A stretch of 64,000 nt of DNA from Umezawaea tangerina (GCF_003002815.1 NZ_PVTF01000023.1:62001-126000); one strand, 5' to 3'; positions 16,586-24,967 are shown, numbered from the stretch's first letter. The notes: generated by a model from the sequence alone, not told the origin. A program made the numbers and translations.

Positions 16586-17599
16586 CTACTCGGCGGGCTT
16601 CTTCGCCTTCGACGGCTGCACGCGCATCGGTTCGCCGGGCATCTTCGGGTAGTCGGGCGGGTAGGGCATCTCGCCGCGGTCGTCCTTGGCGTACCACTCG
16701 AGCAGGGTCTCCAGGCCGAAGGCCTGCGAGTCGAGGGCGGCGTGCGGATCGCCGTGTTCGGCCAGGTAGGCCGGGACGGTGAGGACGTCGAAGTCGTCGG
16801 GGTCCACTGTGGACAGCTGGTCCCAGGTGACGGGGGTGGAGACGGTGGCGCGCGGGGTGCCGCGGACCGACCAGGCGGAGGCGATGGTGCGGTCCCTGGC
16901 GGCCTGGTTGAAGTCGATGAAGACCTTCTGGCCGCGCTCCTCCTTCCACCACGACGTGGTCGCCAGGGCGGGCATCCGGTTCTCCACCTCGCGGGCGAGG
17001 GCGATGACGGCGTGGCGGACGTCGACGAAGTCCCACTCCGGGCGGATGCGGACGGCGACGTGGACGCCGCGGCCGCCGGAGGTCTTGGGGTAGCCGGTCA
17101 TGCCCAGTTCGGACAGGACCTCGTTCAGCACGGCGGCGACCTTCACGGCGTCGCGGAAGTCCGTGCCGGGCTGGGGGTCGAGGTCGACGCGGAGCTCGTC
17201 GGGGTTGTCGACCAGCGGCCTGCGGACGGGCCAGGGGTGGAAGTCGAACGTGCCGAGGTTGGCCGCCCAGGCGATGACGGCGGGCTCGGTCGGGCAGACC
17301 TCGTCGGCGGGGCGGCCGGAGGGGAACCTGATGCGCGCGGACTCGAGCCACTCGGGCGCGTTCTTCGGCACGCGCTTCTGGTAGAACGCCTCGCCGGTCA
17401 CGCCGTCCACGAACCGCTTCAACGTGGTCGGGCGGTCGCGCAGCACGCCCAGTAGCGGCTCGGCCACGGCGAGGTAGTACTCGACCACCTGGCGCTTGGT
17501 GATGCCGCGCTCGGGGAAGTACACCTTGTCCGGATTCGACACCCGCACGGTCCGCACACCGTGCGGACCGGGGACCTCCAGCTCCAAAGCCTGCGCCAT
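16586..17599 (-). CDS. LigD-type DNA primase-polymerase (stand-alone Pol domain)
   Basis: 337 residues from the ATG at 17599. It is a complete archaeo-eukaryotic primase-like polymerase domain as in LigD: V-R-V-S-N-P-D-K-V-Y-F-P near the start, F-Y-Q-K-R, the metal-binding D-L-D-P-Q motif, S-G-G-R-G-V-H, and F-I-D-F-N-Q with the third carboxylate. It lacks ligase and phosphoesterase domains. Stand-alone polymerases of this kind pair with LigC for gap filling in excision repair or end joining. A LigC-like ligase is 15 kb away in the window; no Ku gene is visible. Confidence 0.9.
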   Translation of the reverse strand: MAQALELEVPGPHGVRTVRVSNPDKVYFPERGITKRQVVEYYLAVAEPLLGVLRDRPTTLKRFVDGVTGEAFYQKRVPKNAPEWLESARIRFPSGRPADEVCPTEPAVIAWAANLGTFDFHPWPVRRPLVDNPDELRVDLDPQPGTDFRDAVKVAAVLNEVLSELGMTGYPKTSGGRGVHVAVRIRPEWDFVDVRHAVIALAREVENRMPALATTSWWKEERGQKVFIDFNQAARDRTIASAWSVRGTPRATVSTPVTWDQLSTVDPDDFDVLTVPAYLAEHGDPHAALDSQAFGLETLLEWYAKDDRGEMPYPPDYPKMPGEPMRVQPSKAKKPAE

Positions 17600-17626
17600 C
17601 CCGGCAGGGTAAAGGACAATGGCGGC

Positions 17627-17842
17627 ATGTGCCGAAGCATCAAGACGCTCCGCCCGCCCTTCGAGGACGAGGTGACCGAAGGCGACATGCGCGCCGCCGC
17701 CCTGCAGTACGTGCGGAAGGTGTCCGGTTTCCGGTCGCCCGCCGCGCACAACGCCGAGGCGTTCGAACGAGCCGTGGACCAGATCACCGCCGCCACCGTG
17801 GAGCTACTCGCGCACCTCGAGGTCAGGGGACACGCGAAGTAG
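17627..17842 (+). CDS. DUF2277 small protein
   Basis: 71 residues starting MCRSIKTLRPPFEDEVTEGD, the characteristic start of the DUF2277 family (C2, then a basic L-R-P-P segment). The remainder is helical (AALQYVRKVSGFRSPAAHN), with a conserved A-H-N-x-x-A-F pattern. Function unknown. It starts 27 bases from the divergent polymerase gene and its 3' end overlaps the convergent TetR gene by 39 bases. Confidence 0.85.
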   Translation: MCRSIKTLRPPFEDEVTEGDMRAAALQYVRKVSGFRSPAAHNAEAFERAVDQITAATVELLAHLEVRGHAK

Positions 17843-18445
17843 CTCCAGCCCCTCCACGAAGGCCCGCAGCGCCAGCTCGAAGCTGTCCCGGTCCAGCTCC
17901 TCGGCGACCGTGGACAGCAGGTGCGCCTTGTCCAGGTGCGGGTACCGGCCCTGGTAGACCGAGGCGTCGGTGGAGAACCCGCTGGAGAACGTGCTCAGCG
18001 CTGCGCCGAACACCAGGTACATCAGCGACGCGGCGATCATCGTGGCGTGCCGCCTCGGCCACCCCGCGTCCACGAGGGCGCCGTGCATGACGTCGAGGCG
18101 CCGCAGCGACGCGTCGCGACCGGCGGGCCCGTAGGCGAGGAACGGCACGATGTTCGGGTGCTGCGACAGCGCGGCCCGGTAGGAGCGCGCGCTGACGACG
18201 AGGCCGCGCCGCCAGTTCCCGTCCTCGAAACCGGACACGTCGACCTCCTCCAGCACCTCGGCGGCGATCTCGTGCAGCAGGTCGTCCTTGGTCGCCACGT
18301 GCCCGTAGAGCGACGGCGCGCGCACGCCCAGTTCGGTGGCGAGCTTGCGCATGGAGAGCCCGTCCAGGCCGTCGCGGTCGATGATGCCGAGCGCGACCTC
18401 CCGGATGCGGTCCCCGCTGAGGATGGGGATGCTCGGTCGAGGCAT
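17804..18445 (-). CDS. TetR-family repressor
   Basis: 213 residues from the ATG at 18445. The N-terminal helix-turn-helix is at about 15-60: LSMRKLATELGVRAPSLYGHVATKDDLL. The C-terminal ligand domain resembles the tetracycline-repressor C-terminal class. The gene is divergent from an acyl-CoA dehydrogenase operon across a 73-base gap containing a 17-bp dyad, so it most likely represses that operon and responds to an acyl-CoA or acid. Confidence 0.88.
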   Translation of the reverse strand: MPRPSIPILSGDRIREVALGIIDRDGLDGLSMRKLATELGVRAPSLYGHVATKDDLLHEIAAEVLEEVDVSGFEDGNWRRGLVVSARSYRAALSQHPNIVPFLAYGPAGRDASLRRLDVMHGALVDAGWPRRHATMIAASLMYLVFGAALSTFSSGFSTDASVYQGRYPHLDKAHLLSTVAEELDRDSFELALRAFVEGLELLRVSPDLEVRE

Positions 18446-18486
18446 GACGACCCCTTGCACTGGGTTCTCCGACGCGCCTACGTTAT

Positions 18487-18503
18487 ACCTAACGCCGTTC
18501 GGT
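18487..18503. promoter_or_regulatory. Candidate TetR operator
   Basis: Dyad ACC-T-AAC-GCC-GTT-C-GGT (17 bp, two mismatched positions) lies between the TetR gene and the acyl-CoA dehydrogenase gene, directly before the latter's AGGAGG. A repressor here would block both divergent promoters. Confidence 0.6.
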
Positions 18504-18518
18504 TTAGGAGGTCGTGGC

Positions 18519-19667
18519 GTGGATCTGAGCCTGTCCGACGAGCACCGCCAGCTCCGTGAACTGGCCCGGCGCTTCACCGACGAGCGGATCGTCCCCTTCG
18601 CCCTGCAGTGGGACCGGGACGAGGCGATCGACCGCGCGCTCGTGCCGAAGCTGGGCGAGGTCGGCTTTCTCGGGCTGGGCATCGACGAGGAGTACGGCGG
18701 CTCGGGTGGCGACAACCTCGCCTACTGCCTCGTGCTCGAGGAGATCGCGCGCGGCGACTCGGCCGTGCGCGGCATCATCTCCGTCTCGCTCGGCCTGGTC
18801 GGCAAGACGATCTCCAAGCACGGCACCGAGGAGCAGCGTCGGCGGTGGCTGCCCGGGCTGTGCTCGGGCGAGCTGGTCGGCTGCTTCGGGCTCACCGAGC
18901 CGGAGACCGGCTCCGACGCCGGGTCGCTCGCCACCAGGGCCGAGCGCGACGGCGACGACTGGCTGCTCACCGGCCGGAAGGTGTTCATCACCAACGGGAC
19001 GTGGGCGGACGTCGTCCTGCTGTTCGCCCGCACCGGCGGGCCGGGACCGAGGGGCATCTCCGCGTTCCTGGTGCCGACGGACTCCGCGGGGTTCGCCGCC
19101 ACCGAGATCCACGGCAAGCTCGGCATGCGCGGCCAGGCCACCGCGGAGCTCGCCCTCGACGGCGTCCGGGTGCCCGACAGCGCCCGGATCGGCGACGAGG
19201 GCACCGGTTTCAAGATCGCCATGGCGGCGCTCGACCGCGGCCGGATGTCGGTGGCGGCGGGCTGCGTCGGCGCCGCCCGCGGCGCGTTGGAGGCCAGCCT
19301 GCGCTACGCCAAGGAGCGCGAGCAGTTCGGCAAGCCCATCGCCTCCTACCAGCTCGTCCAGGAGCTGCTGGCCGACATGGCCGTCGAGGCGGACGCGGCC
19401 AGGCTGCTCACCTGGCGGGTCGCCGACCTCGCCGACCGCGGGCTGCCGTTCGGCACCGAGGCGTCGATGGCGAAGCTCTACGCCAGCGAGGCGGCCGTGC
19501 GGGCCGCGAACAGCGCCATCCAGGTTTTCGGCGGGTACGGCTACATCGACGAGTACCCGGTCGGGAAGTACTTGCGCGACACCCGCGTGACGACCCTCTA
19601 CGAGGGCACCAGCCAGATCCAGAAACTGCTCATCGGCCGGGCGCTGACCGGCGTCAACGCATTCTGA
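18519..19667 (+). CDS. Acyl-CoA dehydrogenase
   Basis: 382 residues from the GTG at 18519, with GGAGG 7 bases upstream. All family segments are present: an N-terminal helical domain, the FAD/substrate-site G-C-F-G-L-T-E-P-E-T-G-S-D, V-F-I-T-N-G, R-E-Q-F-G-K-P-I, G-G-Y-G-Y, and the catalytic glutamate in T-L-Y-E-G-T-S-Q-I-Q. It oxidises an acyl-CoA to the 2-enoyl-CoA, passing electrons to ETF. The substrate is not deducible; short or branched chains are plausible. First gene of an operon with a second dehydrogenase 13 bases downstream and a MaoC-like hydratase, controlled by the divergent TetR. Confidence 0.92.
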   Translation: MDLSLSDEHRQLRELARRFTDERIVPFALQWDRDEAIDRALVPKLGEVGFLGLGIDEEYGGSGGDNLAYCLVLEEIARGDSAVRGIISVSLGLVGKTISKHGTEEQRRRWLPGLCSGELVGCFGLTEPETGSDAGSLATRAERDGDDWLLTGRKVFITNGTWADVVLLFARTGGPGPRGISAFLVPTDSAGFAATEIHGKLGMRGQATAELALDGVRVPDSARIGDEGTGFKIAMAALDRGRMSVAAGCVGAARGALEASLRYAKEREQFGKPIASYQLVQELLADMAVEADAARLLTWRVADLADRGLPFGTEASMAKLYASEAAVRAANSAIQVFGGYGYIDEYPVGKYLRDTRVTTLYEGTSQIQKLLIGRALTGVNAF

Positions 19668-19680
19668 AACGGGGAACACC

Positions 19681-20850
19681 ATGGACTTCGCGCTCGACGA
19701 GGAGCAGAAGGAGATCAGGGACTGGGTGCGCACGTTCGTGCGCAAGGAGATCATCCCGCTGGAGCCGGAGGTGCTCCGCCGGGAACGGGCCAACCAGCCG
19801 GGTCTGACCTCCGAAGAGCTGGACGCGTTGCAGCAGAAGGCGAAGAAGGCCGGGTTCTGGGGCGTGCAGACGCCCACGGAGTACGGCGGCATGGGCATGG
19901 GCGCGGTGATGACGGCGCTCATCGAGGCCGAGCTGGGCCGGTCGTTCGTGCAGTTCCGCTTCGGCGGCAACGCGGACAACATCCTCTACCACGGCAACGC
20001 CGAGCAGAAGGAGCGCTACTTGCTCCCGACGATCTCCGGCGAGCGCAAGTCGTGCTTCGCGATCACCGAGCCCGGTGCCGGGTCGGACGCCAAGGCGATC
20101 CGCACGTCCGCGCGCAAGGACGGCGCGGAGTGGGTGGTCAACGGCGAGAAGACGTTCATCACCGGCGGCAACGAGGCCGACTTCGTGATGGTGTTCGCCG
20201 TGACGGACAAGGAGAAGGGCGCCAACGGCGGCGTCACCTGCTTCCTCGTGGACCGCGACATGGGCTGGAAGTCCGAGCCCATCCCGACCATGGGCCAGTG
20301 GGGTCCGGCGGCGCTGGTGTTCGAGGACGTCCGGGTGCCCGAGGAGAACGTCCTCGGCGAGGTCGGGCAGGGCTTCGCCATGGCGATGCAGTGGATCGGC
20401 GCCGGCCGCTACCTGCTGCCCGCGCGGGCCATCGGCTCGGTGGAGCGCCTGGTGGACATGGCGATCGAGCAGGCCAACAGCCGCGTCACGTTCGGCCAGC
20501 CCATCGCCGAGTACCAGGCCATCCAGTGGATGATCGCCGACTCCGCGGTCGAGATCGAGGCGCTGCGCTGGCTCGTGCTGCACGCCGCGTGGCTGGTCGA
20601 CCAGGGCGCGGACTCGCGGCAGGCGCAGTCGATGGCGAAGCTCTACGGCGGTGTGAAGGCGAACGAGATCGTCGACCGCGTGCTGCAGATCCACGGCGGC
20701 ATGGGCTACACCCGCGAGCTGCCGATCGAGCGCTGGTACCGCGAGCTGCGGCTGCTGCGCATCTACGAGGGCACCGACGAGATCCAGCGCCGCACGATCG
20801 CCCGCAACCTGCTCAAGGGCCACGCCAAGGTCAGCGGATCCCTGGGGTGA
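19681..20850 (+). CDS. Acyl-CoA dehydrogenase (second copy, different subgroup)
   Basis: 389 residues. Active-site region S-C-F-A-I-T-E-P-G-A-G-S-D-A, V-F-I-T-G-G equivalent K-T-F-I-T-G-G-N, R-V-T-F-G-Q-P-I, G-G-M-G-Y-T-R, and the catalytic Glu in R-I-Y-E-G-T-D-E-I-Q. Sequence outside the motifs differs enough from the first copy to suggest another substrate or a heteromeric partner, as in actinobacterial FadE pairs. Its stop overlaps the MaoC start (GTGA). Confidence 0.92.
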   Translation: MDFALDEEQKEIRDWVRTFVRKEIIPLEPEVLRRERANQPGLTSEELDALQQKAKKAGFWGVQTPTEYGGMGMGAVMTALIEAELGRSFVQFRFGGNADNILYHGNAEQKERYLLPTISGERKSCFAITEPGAGSDAKAIRTSARKDGAEWVVNGEKTFITGGNEADFVMVFAVTDKEKGANGGVTCFLVDRDMGWKSEPIPTMGQWGPAALVFEDVRVPEENVLGEVGQGFAMAMQWIGAGRYLLPARAIGSVERLVDMAIEQANSRVTFGQPIAEYQAIQWMIADSAVEIEALRWLVLHAAWLVDQGADSRQAQSMAKLYGGVKANEIVDRVLQIHGGMGYTRELPIERWYRELRLLRIYEGTDEIQRRTIARNLLKGHAKVSGSLG

Positions 20851-21572
20851 GCACCACCGTCGTCCGGTCCTGGACCGCCGACGACGTCGAGCGCTACGCG
20901 GCCGCGGTGGGCGGGACCGGCATGCAGCCGGGGTTCGCCATCGCGGTCGCGCAGTTCGGCGGGCCGCAGTTCGGGCTGGAGGCGGACCTCACGCGGGTCC
21001 TGCACGCCGAGCAGTCGCTCACGTTGCCCGGCGAGCTGCCCGTGGCGGGCACGGTGGAGGTGACCAGGACGGTCACCGACGTGTTCGACAAGGGCTCCGG
21101 CTCGCTGGTCGTGCGCGAGTGGCACGCCGAGGGCGACGCCCGGTTCAGCACCCGCGCGTCGCTGTTCGTGCGCGGCGCGGGCGGCTTCGGCGGCCCGCGC
21201 GGCACGACCGTCCGCCACCCCGTCCCGACCCGCGCGCCGGACGTGGAGCTGGGTTTCCGCACGTCGGAGGACCAGGCCGAGCTGTACCGGCTGACCGGCG
21301 ACGACAACCCGCTGCACTGGGACCCGGCGTTCGCGCGGCGCGGCGGGTTCCCCCGCCCGATCCTGCACGGACTGGCCACCTACGGGATCACCGCGCGCCT
21401 GCTGGCCGAGTCGCTGTCCGTGGTCGCCGTCGGCGGCCGGTTCACCCACCCGGTGTACCCCGGTGACGAGCTGCAGGTCAGCGCCTGGGTGGAGGACGGG
21501 GAGGTCCGGTTCCGGACGACCGCCAACCACACGACGGTGATCGACGACGGTAGGGCTATCCCCCGTTCCTAG
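20847..21572 (+). CDS. MaoC-like hotdog-fold dehydratase
   Basis: 241 residues from the GTG at 20847, overlapping the preceding stop. Double-hotdog pattern with the catalytic hydratase motif in the C-terminal half: Y-R-L-T-G-D-D-N-P-L-H-W-D-P-A-F-A (Asp and His of the MaoC signature), then P-I-L-H-G-L-A-T-Y-G and V-Y-P-G-D-E-L. It should hydrate the 2-enoyl-CoA made by the dehydrogenases. The position as third gene of the TetR-controlled operon fits a dedicated acyl-CoA degradation route. Confidence 0.9.
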   Translation: MSTTVVRSWTADDVERYAAAVGGTGMQPGFAIAVAQFGGPQFGLEADLTRVLHAEQSLTLPGELPVAGTVEVTRTVTDVFDKGSGSLVVREWHAEGDARFSTRASLFVRGAGGFGGPRGTTVRHPVPTRAPDVELGFRTSEDQAELYRLTGDDNPLHWDPAFARRGGFPRPILHGLATYGITARLLAESLSVVAVGGRFTHPVYPGDELQVSAWVEDGEVRFRTTANHTTVIDDGRAIPRS

Positions 21573-21623
21573 GTGGTAGCCCGCCCCATCGATCATGGGT
21601 GGCCGTTCGCGCACTCTGTAGTC

Positions 21624-22508
21624 ATGCGATCACGACGCGACGTCTTCCAGCTCAGCACCGCGACCGACGCCACCGCGTTGACCCGGCTGCGGATCCCCAC
21701 CGCCGCTGGCACGTTCGACGCGGTCGCCGCCGGTCCCCTCGACGGCCGCAAGGTCCTGCTGCTGCACGGGGTGCCCGAGTGCGGCATCGAGTGGCGCCAC
21801 CAGCTGCGCGCCCTCGCCGCCGACGGCTACCGCGCCGTGGCGCCCAACCAGCGCGGCTACTCGCCGGGCGTACGGCCCAAGCGGGTCGACGACTACCGGG
21901 TCGAGAACGCCGTGGACGACGTCGCCGCCATCGCCGACCAGCTCGGCTGGCGCCGGTTCGACCTGGTCGGGCACGACTGGGGAGCCGTGGTCGGCTGGGA
22001 GGCGGCGGCCCGGCTGCCGCTGCGGGTCCGGACCCTGACCGCCGTGTCCGCGCCGCACCCCGGCGCGTTCGCCGAAGCGCTGCGCAACGACCCCGACCAG
22101 CAGCGCCGGGCGGCCCTGCTCGACTACCTGCGGCAGCCCGAGGTGCCCGAACGCGAGATGCTGGCCAACGGCGCGGCCCGGCTGCGCCAGGGCTGGCCCG
22201 CGGTGATCCCGAGGCAGCGGGTCGAGCAGTACGTGCGGCAGCTGTCGGAACCGGGAGCGCTCACGGCGGCGCTCAACTGGTACCGGGCGAACACGTTCAC
22301 CGGCGACTACCAGCCCGTGTCGGTGCCGACGATGTACCTGTGGGGGTCCGAGGACGACGCCGTGGGGCCGGAGGCGGCACAGGCGACCAGCGAGTGGGTG
22401 ACGGGCGCGTACCGGTTCGAGGTGCTGGACCAGGTGGGGCACTTCGTGCCGGAGGAGGCGGCGGAGAGGACGACGTCGTTGCTGTTGGAGCACTTGGGGA
22501 AGTTCTGA
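21624..22508 (+). CDS. Alpha/beta hydrolase, epoxide hydrolase/haloalkane dehalogenase-like
   Basis: 294 residues from the ATG at 21624. H-G-V-P-E-C forms the oxyanion-region segment. The nucleophile elbow is G-H-D-W-G-A, so the nucleophile is Asp, as in epoxide hydrolases and dehalogenases rather than serine esterases. The acid and base are in S-E-D-D-A-V-G and G-H-F-V-P-E. A lid region follows R-L-R-Q-G-W-P. Substrate unknown. The gene stands alone, about 50 bases after the MaoC gene and possibly read through from that operon. Confidence 0.88.
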   Translation: MRSRRDVFQLSTATDATALTRLRIPTAAGTFDAVAAGPLDGRKVLLLHGVPECGIEWRHQLRALAADGYRAVAPNQRGYSPGVRPKRVDDYRVENAVDDVAAIADQLGWRRFDLVGHDWGAVVGWEAAARLPLRVRTLTAVSAPHPGAFAEALRNDPDQQRRAALLDYLRQPEVPEREMLANGAARLRQGWPAVIPRQRVEQYVRQLSEPGALTAALNWYRANTFTGDYQPVSVPTMYLWGSEDDAVGPEAAQATSEWVTGAYRFEVLDQVGHFVPEEAAERTTSLLLEHLGKF

Positions 22509-22582
22509 GGAGGGCGGGGTTGTCGGACCCCGTGGGTAGGGTGGGATTCGGGGGTCCTGGGGCCATCATGGTGTGAGGTGAC

Positions 22583-23599
22583 GTGGCACGGCCGACAGCT
22601 CGGGTGCTGACGTTGCTCGAGTTGTTGCAGTCCGGTGGCACCCGCACCTCCGCCGAGCTGGCCGAGCGGCTGGACGTGGACGGGCGCACGGTGCGCCGCT
22701 ACGTGGAGCACCTGCGCGACCTCGGCATTCCGGTGGACACCGTGCGCGGCCGTTACGGCGGTTACCGGCTGGCGCGCCACTACCGGATGCCTCCGTTGAT
22801 GCTCACCGACGAGGAAGCGCTGGCGGTCGTCTGGGGGCTTCTGCTGACGGGCCGGTCGGGGTCCGGTCCGGCCTCGATCGGTGACGTGGAGGCCGCCACC
22901 TCGAAGGTGCGCCGGGTACTGCCCCCGGCCCTGGCGCGGCAGATCGACGCGGTGGTCGACACCGTGGACTTCACCGGCGGTCGGACCGGCGAGGCGGAGC
23001 GCACCGGCGGCCGCGAGGAGGCGAGCGCGAGGGTGCTCCTCGGACTGGCGAAGGCGGCAGCGGACCGGCGTCCGATCGCCTTCGACTACGTCCCGCGGCA
23101 CGGACGTGCCCGGTCGCGCACCGTTCACCCGCACGGCATCGTCGCCGTGAACGGACTGCTCTACCTCACCGGCCACGACGTCGGGCGCCAGGCGGAGCGG
23201 ACGTTCCGCCTGGACCGCATCGCCGGCCTGCGCCTGCTGGAGGGCACGTTCGAGGTGCCGGACGACCTGGACCCGGTGCAGCGCGTCGTGGGCCCGCTCG
23301 CGGCGGGTCCTGGACGACATGAGGTGTCAGTGCTCGTCGACGCTGACGCGACGCACGTGCGGGCGTTGTTCCCGGAGACGCTGGCGTCGGTCGAACCGGT
23401 GGCCGACGTCGCGGGGAACGGTCACCGGCTGAGGGTTTTCGTCCGTGCGGAACGCCTGGAATGGGTCGCGGGAAGACTGGCCGCTCTCGACCGACCGTTC
23501 GTCATCGAGCGGCCGCAAGCCCTGCACGGGGCAATCGCCGCGCTGGGGCGGAAGCTGATCGCCGCGGCGGTCGTCGATCCCGGCGGCGACTCGGGCTAG
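22583..23599 (+). CDS. WYL-domain transcriptional regulator
   Basis: 338 residues from the GTG at 22583 (preceded by GTGAGGTGAC). An N-terminal winged helix-turn-helix (residues 1-60; R-T-S-A-E-L-A-E-R-L-D-V-D-G-R-T-V-R-R) leads to a WYL-type ligand domain (about 140-205, with P-H-G-I-V-A-V-N-G-L-L-Y-L) and a C-terminal WCX extension. It is typical of the YafY/DeoR-like actinobacterial group. The next gene is a convergent VOC-fold gene with a dyad in its own promoter region; that dyad is a possible target. Confidence 0.9.
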   Translation: MARPTARVLTLLELLQSGGTRTSAELAERLDVDGRTVRRYVEHLRDLGIPVDTVRGRYGGYRLARHYRMPPLMLTDEEALAVVWGLLLTGRSGSGPASIGDVEAATSKVRRVLPPALARQIDAVVDTVDFTGGRTGEAERTGGREEASARVLLGLAKAAADRRPIAFDYVPRHGRARSRTVHPHGIVAVNGLLYLTGHDVGRQAERTFRLDRIAGLRLLEGTFEVPDDLDPVQRVVGPLAAGPGRHEVSVLVDADATHVRALFPETLASVEPVADVAGNGHRLRVFVRAERLEWVAGRLAALDRPFVIERPQALHGAIAALGRKLIAAAVVDPGGDSG

Positions 23600-23745
23600 G
23601 ACCGCGTGGCGCCCGCGCGGACTCCGACGGCACGAGGAGCGCCCGATCGTGAAGCAGGCGCCTCCAGCGGTTCCCGTTCACGTCGGGACTCCTCGTTCGA
23701 GGTCCGTCAGGTCGCGTCGTACCCGTGCTCGCCCCGCGTCCGCGG

Positions 23746-24207
23746 TCAGTCCGCCTTGGTGGTGGGCGCCAGCATCCTGGGGGTCCGGTTCTGCTGCAGC
23801 AGCAGCGCCTGCGGCGTGACCGGCGTGTAGAGGTTGATGAGCGACCCCTCGGGGTCGCGGATCAGAACGGACATGTTGCCCCAGGGCATCAACGTCGGCG
23901 CCTGCACGACGTCGAGGTCATCGCCGAGCTCGGCCTTCATGAGGGCGAGCAGGGATTCGACGTCCTCCACGAGGAACTCGACGATGGCGGTGCGGTTGGC
24001 GGCCGCTCGCAGTGGGTTGCCCGTGATGAAGGCGACCCGCTCCGGCGTGCTGAGCGCGAACGTCGCGGACGGCGTCACCAGCTCGACGAAGTCGTCGGTC
24101 AGGTACTGCGGGGTGGCGCCGGTGAGGACCTCGTAGAAGCGGACGAGCCGCGGCAGGTCGTCGGTGATCACGCGGACGGAGGCCAGTTGGACGGTGTTCG
24201 TTGTCAT
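23746..24207 (-). CDS. VOC-fold (glyoxalase/dioxygenase-like) protein
   Basis: 153 residues from the ATG at 24207 (MTTNTVQLASVRVITDDLPR). Two beta-alpha-beta-beta-beta modules with L-V-R-F-Y-E-V-L-T-G, V-E-F-L-V-E-D-V-E-S-L and I-R-D-P-E-G-S-L-I-N-L-Y, the standard VOC layout with a terminal acid region. Metal ligands are not all obvious, so it may bind rather than transform a ligand (resistance or glyoxalase-like). The frame is open upstream to 24411, but that extension translates the inverted-repeat element and is not native protein. Confidence 0.85.
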   Translation of the reverse strand: MTTNTVQLASVRVITDDLPRLVRFYEVLTGATPQYLTDDFVELVTPSATFALSTPERVAFITGNPLRAAANRTAIVEFLVEDVESLLALMKAELGDDLDVVQAPTLMPWGNMSVLIRDPEGSLINLYTPVTPQALLLQQNRTPRMLAPTTKAD

Positions 24208-24226
24208 GATCGCGACGCTAACCGGG

Positions 24227-24251
24227 ATACTGGACATAATCTGTCCGGTAT
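24227..24251. promoter_or_regulatory. Operator-like dyad upstream of the VOC gene
   Basis: ATACTGGACA-TAATC-TGTCCGGTAT: 10-base arms with one mismatch around a 5-base spacer, 20 bases upstream of the VOC gene start. The size and spacing suit a dimeric helix-turn-helix regulator such as the nearby WYL protein. Confidence 0.55.
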
Positions 24252-24295
24252 TGGGAGGTCTTTTTGGTGGAGACACGGCCGGGTTGCGTTGTGGT

Positions 24296-24411
24296 GTGGC
24301 CGATTTGACTTGGGGCCCCTTTTTTGGGCTTCGTCGGGCGAAAAAGGGCAGGTGGTAGAGCCTGCCCGCCGACTCATTGTAAGCCCAAAAACCCCAAGTC
24401 AAATCGGCCAC
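24296..24411. repeat. 116-bp MITE-like element with long inverted repeats
   Basis: GTGGCCGATTTGACTTGGGG at the left end is matched by its exact reverse complement at the right end (20/20). The pairing continues with TTTTTGGGCTT against AAGCCCAAAAA after a 5-base insertion in the left arm. Inside, GGGCAGG and CCTGCCC form a second small hairpin. It codes for nothing convincing. The base composition is lower in GC than its neighbours. It resembles a non-autonomous miniature transposable element or a mobile palindromic repeat inserted between the VOC gene and the next gene. No target-site duplication is obvious at its edges. Confidence 0.7.
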
Positions 24412-24523
24412 GTTGCGTGCTTTCGTTGCGTGCCAGCGGGTTTGCTCAGGTCAGGGATAAAGGCTCGGGCTTGGTGGGTCTGGTGGGGCTGGTTGGGCTT
24501 GGTGTTGTGCTTGGCTTGATTGG
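24412..24523. other. G/T-rich non-coding stretch
   Basis: No gene. CGTTGCGTGC is directly repeated at 24411-24420 and 24424-24433. It is followed by degenerate G-G-C-T-T-G-G/T-G-G-T-blocks running to the end of the next gene, strongly strand-asymmetric and unlike the surroundings. It may be decayed sequence linked to the inverted-repeat insertion. Confidence 0.4.
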
Positions 24524-24967
24524 TTACTGGCGGTCGAAGATCAGGTCGAAGTCCTTGCGCCAGGTTCTGCCCTGGTCGTCCGAGGCTTCCCAGCGGCCGG
24601 TGATGCGGGTGGGGGTGAGGTCGGCGGTGAAGCGCTGGTGCATGTCGGGGTCTTCGCGGAGCAGGGTCCAGCGGGAGTCGGTGAAGGTCATGGCGAAGAC
24701 GCGGCAGACGCCGCGTTCGTCGTGGTAGAGGGCGGTGTAGGTGTCCTGGGCGTCGTTGCGGCCGAGGACCAGGACCATTTCGCTGGTGGCTCCTCCGACG
24801 TCGCCCTCCATGGTCCAGCGGAAGTCGACGAAGGCGTCGCTGAGCCATTCGGCCGTGGCGGAGCCCGGTACCTCCAGGTCGGCGGGTTCCAGGAACCAGG
24901 CGTTGCGCAACGTTGTGCGCCACGAGCCCGTGAGAACGTCCAGGCGGGTCATCGCCTCGCTGCGCAT
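24524..24967 (-). CDS. Small lipocalin-like/DUF1579-like conserved protein
   Basis: 147 residues from the ATG at 24967, which has GAGGAGG 5 bases upstream. The start L-D-V-L-T-G-S-W-R-T-T and the repeating antiparallel strands (D-F-R-W-T-M-E-G, M-V-L-V-L-G-R-N-D, Y-T-A-L-Y-H-D-E-R-G-V-C-R-V-F, K-D-F-D-L-I-F) suggest a small beta-barrel of the DUF1579/nitrobindin-like sort. No catalytic motif. Neighbouring GntR gene is in the same direction, 47 bases upstream. Confidence 0.6.
   Translation of the reverse strand: MRSEAMTRLDVLTGSWRTTLRNAWFLEPADLEVPGSATAEWLSDAFVDFRWTMEGDVGGATSEMVLVLGRNDAQDTYTALYHDERGVCRVFAMTFTDSRWTLLREDPDMHQRFTADLTPTRITGRWEASDDQGRTWRKDFDLIFDRQ

Noticed and set aside
24208-24411. 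N-terminal extension of the VOC protein beginning M-A-D-L-T-W-G
   Set aside because: It is the translated inverted-repeat element; the ATG at 24207 fits the VOC domain start.
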